This document shows, piece after piece, positions 1 to 8,331 of a stretch of DNA of 64,000 nt. The DNA comes from CAZRCZ01 sp964598765 (GTDB lineage: Bacteria > Sumerlaeota > Sumerlaeia > MVZB01 > JAJFLK01). The position numbers were made by a program, and so were the translations under genes. Positions within the stretch are counted from its first letter, which is position 1, and every line of letters starts with the position of its first letter. The DNA lies in contig CAZRCZ010000024.1 of the NCBI GenBank assembly GCA_964598765.1, positions 1-64,000 on the forward strand, read 5' to 3'. The notes under the pieces were generated by a model. It saw only the letters and a program-made list of their open reading frames with translations, was not told the origin of the DNA and made no database searches.

Positions 1-916
1 GACCGCGCAGTTGCTTCTCACCCGCGCCGACATGGAGGACCGCCGACGGTATCTCAATGCGAGGCACGCGCTTGAACGAATTTTGGAGCTCGGAGCCGTG
101 CCGATCATCAATGAAAACGACACGATCTCAACGGATGAACTTTCCTTCGGCGATAACGACATGCTTTCGGCTTATGTGGCGGTGAAAGTCAAAGCCGATC
201 TTCTCGCGCTTCTCACTTCGGTCGAAGGCGTGATGAAATCCCCTCCGCAAGAGCGCCGTTCCTCGAAGATTTCCGTGGGAACGCCCCAAAAAGGCCCCGT
301 AGAGACGCCCCGGCGGGGCGTCTCTACCAAAGAAGACCCTCAAGAAGATGCGTTGATCCCCCTGATTTCAAAAATTGATTCCGCCGTGATGGGACTTGTC
401 GACGACAGCCGATCGGAGCGGGGTTTGGGAGGAATGCGATCCAAACTGGAAGCCGCGAAGATGGCCGCGGATGCGGGAGTTCACACGGTCATTGCGAGCG
501 GCAAGACGCCCGGAATTTTGCGGCAAATCGCGAGCGGTCAATTTCGGGGAACGTATATCCCTTCGTCGCGGGATGTTTCGATGTCGGCCTTGGAGCGCTG
601 GATCGGATTCGGCCGCGCCCCGCGCGGACGCCGCCTGACGCTCGACGATGGAGCCGTCGAGGCGCTTCTGCGCAAGAAGAGTTCGCTCTTGCCCGTCGGC
701 GTGACGCGCGTCGAAGGGGAATTTCAAAGCGGCGACGTGGTGGACCTCTGTTCCGCCGACGGCGCTCCCGTCGCGCGTGGTTTGGTCAATTATTCCTCGG
801 AAGAAGTCGAGAAGATCAAGGGACGCAAGACGACCCAAATTGAGGGGATTCTCGGCCACCACGATTACGACGAAATCGTCCACCGAGACAATCTGGTCGT
901 TCTTCGCGCCGGGTAG
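1..916 (+). CDS. proB: Glutamate 5-kinase, C-terminal part (5' truncated by window edge)
   Basis: Phosphorylates L-glutamate to glutamyl-5-phosphate, the first step of proline synthesis in the cytoplasm. The reading frame is open to the left edge, so the N-terminus with the first substrate-binding glycines is missing. About 304 residues remain. The kinase core shows LLTRADMEDRRRYLNAR, then PIINENDTIST and FGDNDMLSA, then RGLGGMRSKLEAAKMA, all characteristic of ProB. The last 75 or so residues form the PUA domain (SSLLPVGVTRVEGEFQSGDVV and so on, ending near HRDNLVVL). Between LLTSVEGVM and ALIPLISKID lies a stretch of about 38 residues where E. coli ProB has about 12. A perfect DNA palindrome sits inside it (299-327). 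The frame is intact, so the gene is probably functional. A strong hairpin terminator follows at 935-961. Confidence 0.95.
   Translation, partial: TAQLLLTRADMEDRRRYLNARHALERILELGAVPIINENDTISTDELSFGDNDMLSAYVAVKVKADLLALLTSVEGVMKSPPQERRSSKISVGTPQKGPVETPRRGVSTKEDPQEDALIPLISKIDSAVMGLVDDSRSERGLGGMRSKLEAAKMAADAGVHTVIASGKTPGILRQIASGQFRGTYIPSSRDVSMSALERWIGFGRAPRGRRLTLDDGAVEALLRKKSSLLPVGVTRVEGEFQSGDVVDLCSADGAPVARGLVNYSSEEVEKIKGRKTTQIEGILGHHDYDEIVHRDNLVVLRAG
299..327. repeat. Perfect 13-bp palindrome inside proB
   Basis: The arm GTAGAGACGCCCC, a 3-base GGC loop and the exact reverse complement lie inside the proB coding frame. They encode roughly VETPRRGVST. Flanking codons also look non-conserved, so the whole insert is longer than the palindrome. 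This looks like a mobile REP-type repeat tolerated in a surface loop. Confidence 0.85.
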
Positions 917-934
917 CCGCGAACGCTCCGACGA

Positions 935-961
935 GGGGGAATGATCTTTCATTCCCCCTTT
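935..961. terminator. Rho-independent terminator after proB
   Basis: A perfect 10-bp stem (GGGGGAATGA pairing with TCATTCCCCC) with a 4-base loop is followed by TTT, 19 bases after the proB stop. It lies between convergent genes, so it may serve both, although the T run is only on the plus side. Confidence 0.8.
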
Positions 962-974
962 CCTCAAACTCGGA

Positions 975-1355
975 TCAGAGCGCTTCGGAGACGATGCCGA
1001 TCTCGATCACGTTCAGCCCGTTCTTGCGATAGATCGTGCCTTGGGCGTTGATCTTCTTGCCGATCAGCGGGGTCAACTTCGCCGTGGCCGATTCGCCGTT
1101 CTTCCAAACCGCGACGAAAATTTCGTTCGTTCCCTCCTGCACAATGATCGGCGACATCATTTTCTTGTTGATGCACCGGTCAACGCAACCGCTGGGGTTG
1201 GACCCCATGTCGGCCCGCGCCATGTAGCAATAGAGGCATTGGATGTCGCCGGTGACCATTTCCTTTTTGGGCTGATCCACCGCCGCGACGCGGAAGGCGA
1301 TTCCGCTCGCCGCCAACATTCCCAACACCATCAAACTCACGCTCAGCTTTTTCAT
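975..1355 (-). CDS. Small secreted cysteine-containing protein
   Basis: Not a family I recognise. From the ATG at 1355 it is 126 residues: MKKLSVSLMVLGMLAASGI is a clear Sec signal peptide. The mature part carries QCLYCYM and CVDRCINKK, four cysteines arranged C-x2-C and C-x3-C, followed by a beta-rich tail (VWKNGESATAKLTPLIGKKI). The tail resembles small OB-like exported domains that control redox or metal chemistry, but this is inference only. The start at 1355 is preferred over the in-frame ATG at 1361 because AAGGAG (about 1363-1368) is 7 bases from it; the longer reading frame to 1526 has no such support. The gene is monocistronic and converges on proB. Confidence 0.7.
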   Translation of the reverse strand: MKKLSVSLMVLGMLAASGIAFRVAAVDQPKKEMVTGDIQCLYCYMARADMGSNPSGCVDRCINKKMMSPIIVQEGTNEIFVAVWKNGESATAKLTPLIGKKINAQGTIYRKNGLNVIEIGIVSEAL

Positions 1356-1361
1356 TTTCAT

Positions 1362-2227
1362 GCTCCTTGTCTTCTGCTTTCGGCAAGAGACGCTAGACTT
1401 TAGATTTTGAAAAGATGGTTGCATCTCTTCGTCTTGCCGGGGAGATAAGGCAGGAGGCGTGCCAAAAAATTCGATTTCGGAAAAACACGGGCCTTTTCCC
1501 TCGAATGGACGACTTTGATGCATCATGCCTGTTGCATACGAGCTATTTTATACTGATTTTATTGGTGTTAGGATTCATGATTGGAAGGCGGATTTGCGCC
1601 GATGGGGAACCAGTGGGGGGAAAAGGTATTGATTCGGGTTCCATGATTCGGTCTCAAACGCAACCATGTTGCAACATGAGAGGAAACCACGCTGGAACCG
1701 ATTTCAGTCTCGCATTCCCGATCGAATCTCATCTATACAAGATTGCCCGGATGAGCGGGAGATGCGGCGGAGACAGTTTTGACCGAACGAACCCAATTTT
1801 TAACACACTTTTGGTTGGGGAGAGTTGATTGGATTGGAGTTGCGAGGCGACAAATTAACCGCCAAGACGCCAAGGGGATAATTATCCCCGGATTTCGTCG
1901 AAGACGCGGATTTGGGCAAGGGAACGGAAAGTGGGGGAATGGCATGGACCCGATTCTAATCGGAATGTCTTTGGGGCGGGATTCCCATGGAGGCTCTTCT
2001 TGGCACTTAGGGGCGCGAAATCGTGAAGAATTTTCAGCCGCCAAAGAACGCAAAAGACGCAGAGAAAAATCGGTTTGGCTTTAGGGGCAAAGAAGAAGTT
2101 GGCGAGGATGGGTTGAGAAGTGGGAAGAGGGAAGGGCAAACTGAATTACTTTTGTAGTCAACGTCCCCAGTCTCCCGGTAGTTCACGTCCCCCGATTCCG
2201 ACTCCCCTATTCTTTCCCTATTCCCAC
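1362..2227. other. 866-bp stretch without a convincing gene
   Basis: Short open frames here have no ribosome sites or family motifs. The stretch contains degenerate repeat words: CCGCCAAGACGCCAAG at about 1859 and AAAGAACGCAAAAGACGCAGAG at about 2043, the same style as the paired-arm hairpins elsewhere in the window. I see no RNA gene. Confidence 0.6.
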
Positions 2228-2524
2228 TCATCTTCCTAACAGAACGCTTAACAGAGTAGCTAGAATAACAAATACAGCGAACACGACCATCGTTACTATT
2301 CTTATTTTGACCGCTGACCCACTCGGTAACGCATTGATCATTTCTTCCTTATAGCGATCATAGTAAATGACAGTAAGAATCGTGCCAATTACCAATAAGG
2401 TGATGGCTGAAAGAACGCATACGAACTTGAGCATCGGGGACGAAAAATAAAACCCAAGGATGGCCATGGTGATCCCTGCTACTCTGGCGATATAACGTAT
2501 ATAGCCTATGATTGCTTTTCGCAT
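2228..2524 (-). CDS. Small membrane protein of unknown function
   Basis: 98 residues starting MRKAIIGYIRYIARV. Three hydrophobic helices are visible: about residues 15-30, 33-55 (FVCVLSAITLLVIGTILTVI) and 76-97 (VTMVVFAVFVILATLLSVLL). A charged loop, YYDRYKEEMINALPSGS, lies between the second and third. The long in-frame extension to 2770 is of different composition and probably not translated. The ribosome site is weak. It is flanked on both sides by repeat-rich non-coding DNA, so it may be a stray cargo gene. No family is recognised. Confidence 0.5.
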   Translation of the reverse strand: MRKAIIGYIRYIARVAGITMAILGFYFSSPMLKFVCVLSAITLLVIGTILTVIYYDRYKEEMINALPSGSAVKIRIVTMVVFAVFVILATLLSVLLGR

Positions 2525-2834
2525 CAGTTCAACCCTACACTTAGAATCTCTTTCTAAAACAGGGCAACAGGGGGGACGTTCACCAGAAAGGTAATTTATC
2601 CTTCGTTCATTTGAGCGTCGGCGAATTCGGGGATGCGTGGCCGGGATGCTCAAATCCAGTCGGCCTTGACACGCTCGATCCCCAAACTTGGGGGGATTAT
2701 GCCACGATAGGCGCGAGTTGTCCAGACGGGGGATGGGATACCCCGCCGGCGCCGAGAGACTGGACCCCATTTTTAATTCAATCGTGTGATCGGGTCGTCA
2801 GCGCGAGGAAGAAAATTCGCGAGGGGAGAGAGCA

Positions 2835-2863
2835 AAGGATGAAGGATGAGGGATGAAGGATGA
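2835..2863. repeat. GGATGA-type word repeat
   Basis: Near-tandem units AAGGATGAAGGATGAGGG and so on. Related stretches occur inside the penicillin acylase gene (about 21657) and at the end of the GT2 gene (about 40927). Confidence 0.7.
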
Positions 2864-2903
2864 ATTTTGGGGAGTATCACAGGCGAGGACGCCTGCGCCA
2901 CTT

Positions 2904-2930
2904 ACACAGCCGGAGGCGGCTGTGCCACAT
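2904..2930. repeat. CACAGCCG hairpin repeat
   Basis: CACAGCCG - GAGG - CGGCTGTG followed by CCACAT. Another copy with the same flank lies at 24555-24578 and a degenerate one at about 33453-33478. Confidence 0.75.
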
Positions 2931-2997
2931 CCGATAATTCAGTTGTCCCCGCGATCTTGGCGGTTCGGGGCGAGAATTTCGAAATTGGACACGTAGG

Positions 2998-3018
2998 CGC
3001 ACGGATTACACGGATTAA
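2998..3018. repeat. CACGGATTACACGGATT word
   Basis: This word ends at the stop codon of the MFS gene. The same word occurs at 22529-22546, where it pairs with an upstream arm. Confidence 0.6.
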
Positions 3019-4316
3019 GGACCGCGGAGGCTTTCCGATTGAAGCGTCCCTATGGATTTGCGAATGAGCGGCAGGCGCAGAAAAAGGACGATTCCTCCCG
3101 CGATGCAAATCGCCGCGCCGAAGCGCATGGAGGGGAGAAGGCCGATCCATTCGGCGAGTTTGCCCGCCAACAAACTGCCGAGGGGGACAAAACCCAAGAG
3201 CATCATCGTATAGAAACTCATGATCCTGCCGCGCAGGCGGTCGGGAACGAGCTTTTGAAGGAGCGTATTGGTGCAGAGCGAAAGGATCATCATGGAGCCG
3301 CCCGTCGGCACAAGGAGGAACATCGAGAGATGAGCCGAGCGGGAGAAGGAAAGAAGCGTCAAACCCAAACCGAACCCCACGCCGGAGATCGGAACCATGA
3401 GATCGAGCCGTTGGTTGAGCGACCCCCGGATCATGACGACCGCGCCGAGCAGGGCGCCGAATCCGAGCGCGGACATGAGGTTGCTGTAAACGTCGGCCCC
3501 GCCGTGGAGGATTTTGGCGGCAAACGCGGGCATGAGCATCTGATAGGGGAAACCCATGAAGCTGATGAGGCCGATATAAAGAAGAAAATCGCGCAGGGCG
3601 GGTTGGCGAAGGACGAAGGCAACGGCCTCTTTCAAATGTTCGGCCATGTTGCCGGGGTGGATTTCCATCGGGCGAGGCGCGACCCGCAACATTAACAACG
3701 CGCCGATCACCATGAGGAAACTAACGGCGTTGATGACGAAAATTTTTCCCTCGATTCCCGACGCTCCGGTTTCTCCATCCGAAAAAAAACGGATCAGAAG
3801 TCCGGCGAGCGCCGGGCCGAGAATGCGCGCGCCGTTGAAGGAAAACGAATTGAGCGCGATGGCATTCGGGAGATCGGCCTTGCCGACCAATTCGACGACG
3901 AACGACTGGCGGAACGGCATGTCGAAGGAATTGATGGTTCCGAGAAAGAAGGCGAGAAGCAACACATGGGGAAATCGGATCAAACCGGTCAGCGTGAGCG
4001 AAGCGAGGATCGTCGCCTGCAACATGGCAAGCGTTTGCGTTGCGATGATGAGACGATGGCGGGAATAGCGGTCGGCTAGGACTCCCGCCAGCGGCGTGAA
4101 AAGCAAATTGGGAATCTGCGAGGCGAACGTGACCATTCCCAGATAACTCGGTTTCTCCGCGAGTTTCCAAACCAACCATGCCAGCGCGACGGTTTGCATC
4201 CACGAACCGAGGAGCGAGATCGCCTGTCCGACGTAATACAACTGAAAATTACGATGACGCAACGCCGGAAGAAGGGATGGGGAGGATTCTGGAAGTTCGA
4301 GTTCGTCGGGATTCAC
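3015..4316 (-). CDS. MFS exporter, EntS/MFS_3-like
   Basis: Inner-membrane transporter of the major facilitator superfamily, about 433 residues with roughly 12 hydrophobic segments. The family signature is clear at the N-terminus: LPALRHRNFQLYYVGQ, SLLGSWMQTVALAWLV, then GVLADRYSRHR, the motif A loop between helices 2 and 3. This arrangement resembles the enterobactin-exporter-like MFS_3 group, so export of a small molecule is likely; the substrate is unknown. I chose the GTG at 4316 because GAGGA lies 10 bases upstream, it places the MFS domain 16 residues in, and it avoids overlap with the upstream gene. A TTG at 4421 and an ATG at 4388 are also in frame but overlap that gene. Its stop lies in a repeat word. 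Confidence 0.85.
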   Translation of the reverse strand: MNPDELELPESSPSLLPALRHRNFQLYYVGQAISLLGSWMQTVALAWLVWKLAEKPSYLGMVTFASQIPNLLFTPLAGVLADRYSRHRLIIATQTLAMLQATILASLTLTGLIRFPHVLLLAFFLGTINSFDMPFRQSFVVELVGKADLPNAIALNSFSFNGARILGPALAGLLIRFFSDGETGASGIEGKIFVINAVSFLMVIGALLMLRVAPRPMEIHPGNMAEHLKEAVAFVLRQPALRDFLLYIGLISFMGFPYQMLMPAFAAKILHGGADVYSNLMSALGFGALLGAVVMIRGSLNQRLDLMVPISGVGFGLGLTLLSFSRSAHLSMFLLVPTGGSMMILSLCTNTLLQKLVPDRLRGRIMSFYTMMLLGFVPLGSLLAGKLAEWIGLLPSMRFGAAICIAGGIVLFLRLPLIRKSIGTLQSESLRGP

Positions 4317-4347
4317 GGCTGGGTTTTCCTCAAAATGCAAATTACAT

Positions 4348-7191
4348 TCAGCGGGGATGGGATCGGATCGGCGGTTCCCTTGAAACATTGCCCGTCGCCG
4401 GAAGAAGGGAATCCTCGTCAATTAACGTCGCGGCCCATTCCTTGGGGAGTTTCATTTCCGAGCATAGATAGCGGATGCGGTCTTCCTGCGAGAAAATCAA
4501 GCCCAATTCCTTTTCCGCCTGCGCGCGCGCCTTGATGACGACGGTTTGTTGCGCGGGGGAAAGTTGCATGGTCCCCAAAGTGGCGAGCAGGTCGGACGCC
4601 AAGCGGTGCTGGCCGAGCGAACTCCGCACGGAGGCTTCCTCCAGCAATATTCTCGCGCGTAAACCGTCGGGCGGATTCTGATCGCGCGCCTTGCGAAGCG
4701 CCGCCAAGGCTTCATAAGGACGATGGAGCGATTCAAGACAGGCGGCTTCGATGTAATCCACGAAGGGTCGAAGCGTCGGCGTGCGGCTGTAAGGTTCGAG
4801 CATTTGAAGATTGGCAAGACCGACCGCCAGAGCGTCCGGTTCATGCGGCGGATTGACGAGCGGATCGCCCAAACCGCGAAGAATCGGAAGATAGAGATTT
4901 AAGAACGCTTCGTCCGCCTTGCCTGCCTGCACTCTTGCGCTCGCCGAGGCGAGATCGAAAGCGTAAATCGCCCAATCAGTCGGGAAGCGGTCAATGATTT
5001 CCTCGCATCGCCGATAGCTTTGCAGAGCGTCGTCCCATTGGTTGCGCTGTTCCAAGGCTTTGGCTCGATAGAGATGAATGAGAAGCAGGAGACGGCAAGA
5101 GCGCGCATCCCAAAAGCTCGGCGGGATTAGCGAGACGTCGCCGTCGAGCTGGTTGAGGGCGGCGTCCAAATTTTCCTTGTTTTCCCCGGTGATCCCCCCC
5201 TTGGCCTTGGCCAGCGTAAAAATGAGATGCGACCGGGTGTCGTTCATTTGCCGATCCAAAAGATGGGCGACGCGGGGAAAGAGAAGGATTTCGGCCACCC
5301 CTTTTTCCATCCAACGGTCTTCTTCCTCCGAGTCGAGGTAACGATTCAAAATGTCGGGATAATCGAGCGTCGAGCCGGCGGGATCACTGAGATCAATCAA
5401 AACCAAATTGCGCGCGGGATCAATTTGACCGTCCTTGGCCCATTGATTGAGAAGAAGGCTCCGCAGATTGCTTCGTGTGAAATCGTCGGAAAGATCGCCG
5501 CCGGAGAGCATCAAGAGGGATTCTTGAAAATCACGATTGCGCATCAATTCAGGATAATCATGATCTTTTGAGGAAGATGGAATAAGAGAGGCGTCAAATT
5601 CTCCGCGCAGAAGAAAAGCAATCCCATGGCGGTGAAGGACAGAGCGGGGATCGGCGGAGATAAGAGCGTGGACGCTCTTGGCGCAATCCTGCCAACGCCG
5701 TCTTCGCGCGTCCCTCCCGATGCGTTGCCATTGGGAGACGATCTTCTTGTCTCCGGAATCCAACAGAGCCGCGATCCATCGCGCGAGAGGTTGATCGGCC
5801 AACGATGGAGTTATGCCCGCGAGAATTTTTCGCGTCATATCGGAGGATCGGAATTCGAAGAACGAACAGAGAAGCCGTTCGCGTTCGAGAAGGGAAAAGA
5901 AATCGGATTCGCTCCCGTTTAGAGCGAGAGCTTCAGTCAGGTTGCGATCACAGCGCTTGGCGTTTCGGCGACGTTCGAGTTGCGCGCGCGCGGCGGCCAC
6001 GAGCGATCTCTTCTTATGGTTATTTTGCTCGTTTTCCCAAAGGCCGTCCAAAAAGTCGCGGGCGCGGGAGGATTGCCCGACGTCATCGAGCCGGATCGCG
6101 AGGCCAAGCAAGTCTTCGAATCGCCTCGCGTGGATTTGTCCCTCGTCAAGATCGTCCGAGTTCCTTGAGGCGACCACCAAATTGTCATTGAGCGCGGCGC
6201 AGAATCCTCCTTCTCCTAATCTCGCCGGACACCTTAGGGAAAGATTATTCCAAGCAATCGGTTTGGAGAGAGGATTCCCCCAATGTTTTTCGGGATTCCA
6301 GGAGACGATTCCGGATTGGATGGACAGGGCAACGGAATGGTCCGCCAAGAAGGCTTGCGGAAGCCAAGCGAGACCGTCAGGACCGAATTTGAGCGGAAGC
6401 GAGACGGAGCGCGTTTGAGTTCCAAAATCGAAGAGGGAAATTTCACCTTCAAATCCTTTCTTCGTCGCGTAGGCCAACGCCTTTCCCGATGGAGAGAATG
6501 CCATATTGCGCTCGCTCAGGATTTCATTTCGCGGGAATTGGCGAATGCGGCGCGGTTCCTTGCTCTTTGAAGACAACCACCAAAGTTCTAATCGTCCTTC
6601 ATTCAAAACGGTGTAAAGCAATTCGCCCATTTGGGGGGAAACCCAAATTCCGGTGACGTCGCGTCCGCAATCCAGCAGGCAACGCGATTTGCCGGTTGGG
6701 AGGTCCAAGACCCAAAGATTGACGTGATCGGAATCGCGGTCGCTTCGATAGACGAGTTGCTCAGGCGCCAGCCACCCGGGTTGAGCTTTCCAGTCGTAAT
6801 CGGTCACGGAAGAATTGGGAACCTGATTCGGCGCGGGATGCACGAGGCGAATTTGCGGAGGTTGCGAGGGAAGGCGCTCGACAAAAGCGAGGGCGTTGGA
6901 ATCGGAAGCCCAATTAAATCCTCCATCGAGATAACGGGTGTAAACGGGCAGGGGGTCGTCCGATTGAAGATTGAGAACGCCGAGTTCGCCGGATTCATAG
7001 GCGACGGCGACACTTTGTCCATCCGGAGAGGCCTTGATTTCAGCAATGGCGTTCTCGCCCGCTTCGAGGCGTGAATTGAAAATCGGGAGAAGAATAAAAA
7101 AGAGACAAGAACTCGCCGTGAGAGGAATCGGATTGCGAGTTGGGAACGGGTTGGGCGATCTGATGCGCCTTCTCCGATCGGAACGGAACAT
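4348..7191 (-). CDS. Secreted or anchored beta-propeller plus helical-repeat protein
   Basis: About 947 residues from the ATG at 7191; the frame is open to 7281. The N-terminus has an Arg-rich head, then a hydrophobic stretch PLTASSCLFFILLPIF, so it is exported or anchored. Residues about 50-380 read as WD40/TolB-type propeller blades, for example AEIKASPDGQSVAVAYESGE and MAFSPSGKALAYATKKG. Residues about 390 to the end are helical and TPR-like (LYRAKALEQRNQWDDALQSY). This layout suggests a protein-protein scaffold outside the cytoplasm; no enzymatic motif is visible. It lies just upstream of the MFS exporter on the same strand, possibly as one transcript, and is divergent from truB. The start is uncertain because none of the three candidate ATGs (7281, 7221, 7191) has a good ribosome site. 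Confidence 0.75.
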   Translation of the reverse strand: MFRSDRRRRIRSPNPFPTRNPIPLTASSCLFFILLPIFNSRLEAGENAIAEIKASPDGQSVAVAYESGELGVLNLQSDDPLPVYTRYLDGGFNWASDSNALAFVERLPSQPPQIRLVHPAPNQVPNSSVTDYDWKAQPGWLAPEQLVYRSDRDSDHVNLWVLDLPTGKSRCLLDCGRDVTGIWVSPQMGELLYTVLNEGRLELWWLSSKSKEPRRIRQFPRNEILSERNMAFSPSGKALAYATKKGFEGEISLFDFGTQTRSVSLPLKFGPDGLAWLPQAFLADHSVALSIQSGIVSWNPEKHWGNPLSKPIAWNNLSLRCPARLGEGGFCAALNDNLVVASRNSDDLDEGQIHARRFEDLLGLAIRLDDVGQSSRARDFLDGLWENEQNNHKKRSLVAAARAQLERRRNAKRCDRNLTEALALNGSESDFFSLLERERLLCSFFEFRSSDMTRKILAGITPSLADQPLARWIAALLDSGDKKIVSQWQRIGRDARRRRWQDCAKSVHALISADPRSVLHRHGIAFLLRGEFDASLIPSSSKDHDYPELMRNRDFQESLLMLSGGDLSDDFTRSNLRSLLLNQWAKDGQIDPARNLVLIDLSDPAGSTLDYPDILNRYLDSEEEDRWMEKGVAEILLFPRVAHLLDRQMNDTRSHLIFTLAKAKGGITGENKENLDAALNQLDGDVSLIPPSFWDARSCRLLLLIHLYRAKALEQRNQWDDALQSYRRCEEIIDRFPTDWAIYAFDLASASARVQAGKADEAFLNLYLPILRGLGDPLVNPPHEPDALAVGLANLQMLEPYSRTPTLRPFVDYIEAACLESLHRPYEALAALRKARDQNPPDGLRARILLEEASVRSSLGQHRLASDLLATLGTMQLSPAQQTVVIKARAQAEKELGLIFSQEDRIRYLCSEMKLPKEWAATLIDEDSLLPATGNVSREPPIRSHPR

Positions 7192-7314
7192 GGGCGCGTC
7201 ATTCAAACATGAAACGCCCATCGTGTCAAAAAGGCTTTTCCATCGCGCCGAAAAACGATAACGTAAATGCGTCCGTTTCATTTAGAATGGGGTGATGGAA
7301 GAGGGCGAGTTTGC

Positions 7315-8331
7315 ATGGAAGAGAATGGAACATTGGATCGTGTCGAAAAGATCGAGGGAGTCATCCTGATTGACAAGCCTCGCGGAATGACATCGCACGA
7401 CGTTGTGGATCGGGTGCGAAAGGTCGCCGGAACGCGACGGGTCGGGCACGCCGGAACATTGGACCCGATGGCCGAAGGCCTCTTGGTGGTGTGCGTCGGT
7501 CCCGCGACGCGTATCGCTCAGTTCTTGACCGGACTGACCAAAGAATACACGGGGGTCATCAAGCTGGGAGCGTTCTCCTCGACCTACGACGCGGAAGGCT
7601 CGATCATGGCGCAGTCGGCTTCGCTTCCACGGGAACCGGAAGTCATCGGGGAAGCGATGAGGCATCAGACGGGTTGGCAAACCCAACTTCCTCCGCCGTA
7701 TTCCGCAATCAAAGTGCGTGGAAAAAAATTGTATGAGTATGCGCGCCGAGGTGAAGAAGTTCCCGAAAAGCCAAGGCGGGTCCGAATTCATCACTTTGAA
7801 ATGATCGAATATTGCGAGCCGGAGATTCGGTTTCGGACTAAGGTTGGTTCCGGAACATATGTTCGCTCAATGGCGCACGATCTGGGCGTGCAATTGCAAT
7901 GCGGCGCGTATTTGGCCGAGCTTCGGCGTGAGCGGGTCGGGCATTTTCACGTTGGCGAGGCGGTGGAACTGGCAACCTTGATCGAGAATCCAACGCTGAT
8001 TTCCGAGCGGATTCTGGGCCTCGCCGAGTCGCTCGCCCACTTGCCGAGGATCACCGTGAGCGCGACGGCGGAGCGGGATGTTCTTAACGGCAAAGGATTC
8101 ACAATCCGCGACATCGTTTCGTGCGAGGCACTGCCTCGCCCGTCGGAAAATTCCGTGGTTTTGAACTCCAAGGGAAAAGTCCTGTCTGTTGCGAGGGGGG
8201 AATTGATCGCCGATCTTGAACGGGAAATGGAAGGCGTCCCGGAAATTCCATCGGGCGAGGAGACGGACCGGGGGCGTCAGCTTTATTTTCGCCCCGTCCG
8301 CGTCTTGGGACGGGATGAACCGCATGACTGA
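7315..8331 (+). CDS. truB: tRNA pseudouridine-55 synthase
   Basis: Converts U55 of tRNA to pseudouridine. GVILIDKPRGMTSHDVVDRV and HAGTLDPMAEGLLVVCVGPA are the TruB signature; the catalytic Asp is residue 50 (GTLDPMAEG). Later conserved pieces are PPPYSAIKVRGKKLYEYAR and VGSGTYVRSMAHDLG. The C-terminus (RRERVGHFHVGEAVELATL, then a PUA-like tail to about 338) matches bacterial TruB. The ATG at 7315 has GAGGG 9 bases upstream; the frame extends to 7267 without better support. It ends in TGA overlapping the start region of the next gene, indicating coupling. Unlike many bacteria, it is not next to rbfA or ribF here. Confidence 0.95.
   Translation: MEENGTLDRVEKIEGVILIDKPRGMTSHDVVDRVRKVAGTRRVGHAGTLDPMAEGLLVVCVGPATRIAQFLTGLTKEYTGVIKLGAFSSTYDAEGSIMAQSASLPREPEVIGEAMRHQTGWQTQLPPPYSAIKVRGKKLYEYARRGEEVPEKPRRVRIHHFEMIEYCEPEIRFRTKVGSGTYVRSMAHDLGVQLQCGAYLAELRRERVGHFHVGEAVELATLIENPTLISERILGLAESLAHLPRITVSATAERDVLNGKGFTIRDIVSCEALPRPSENSVVLNSKGKVLSVARGELIADLEREMEGVPEIPSGEETDRGRQLYFRPVRVLGRDEPHD

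Larger units (their letters stand above)
2525..3014. other. 490-bp repeat-rich intergenic stretch
   Basis: No gene is supported. The stretch holds a GGATGA-type word repeat (2835-2863), a CACAGCCG hairpin (2904-2930) and a CACGGATTACACGGATT word (2998-3018). Each has a relative elsewhere in the window. Confidence 0.65.

Noticed and set aside
1415..1828. 137-residue plus-strand frame
   Set aside because: No ribosome site, mixed composition, lies in repeat-bearing DNA and partly antisense to the signal region of the secreted protein gene.
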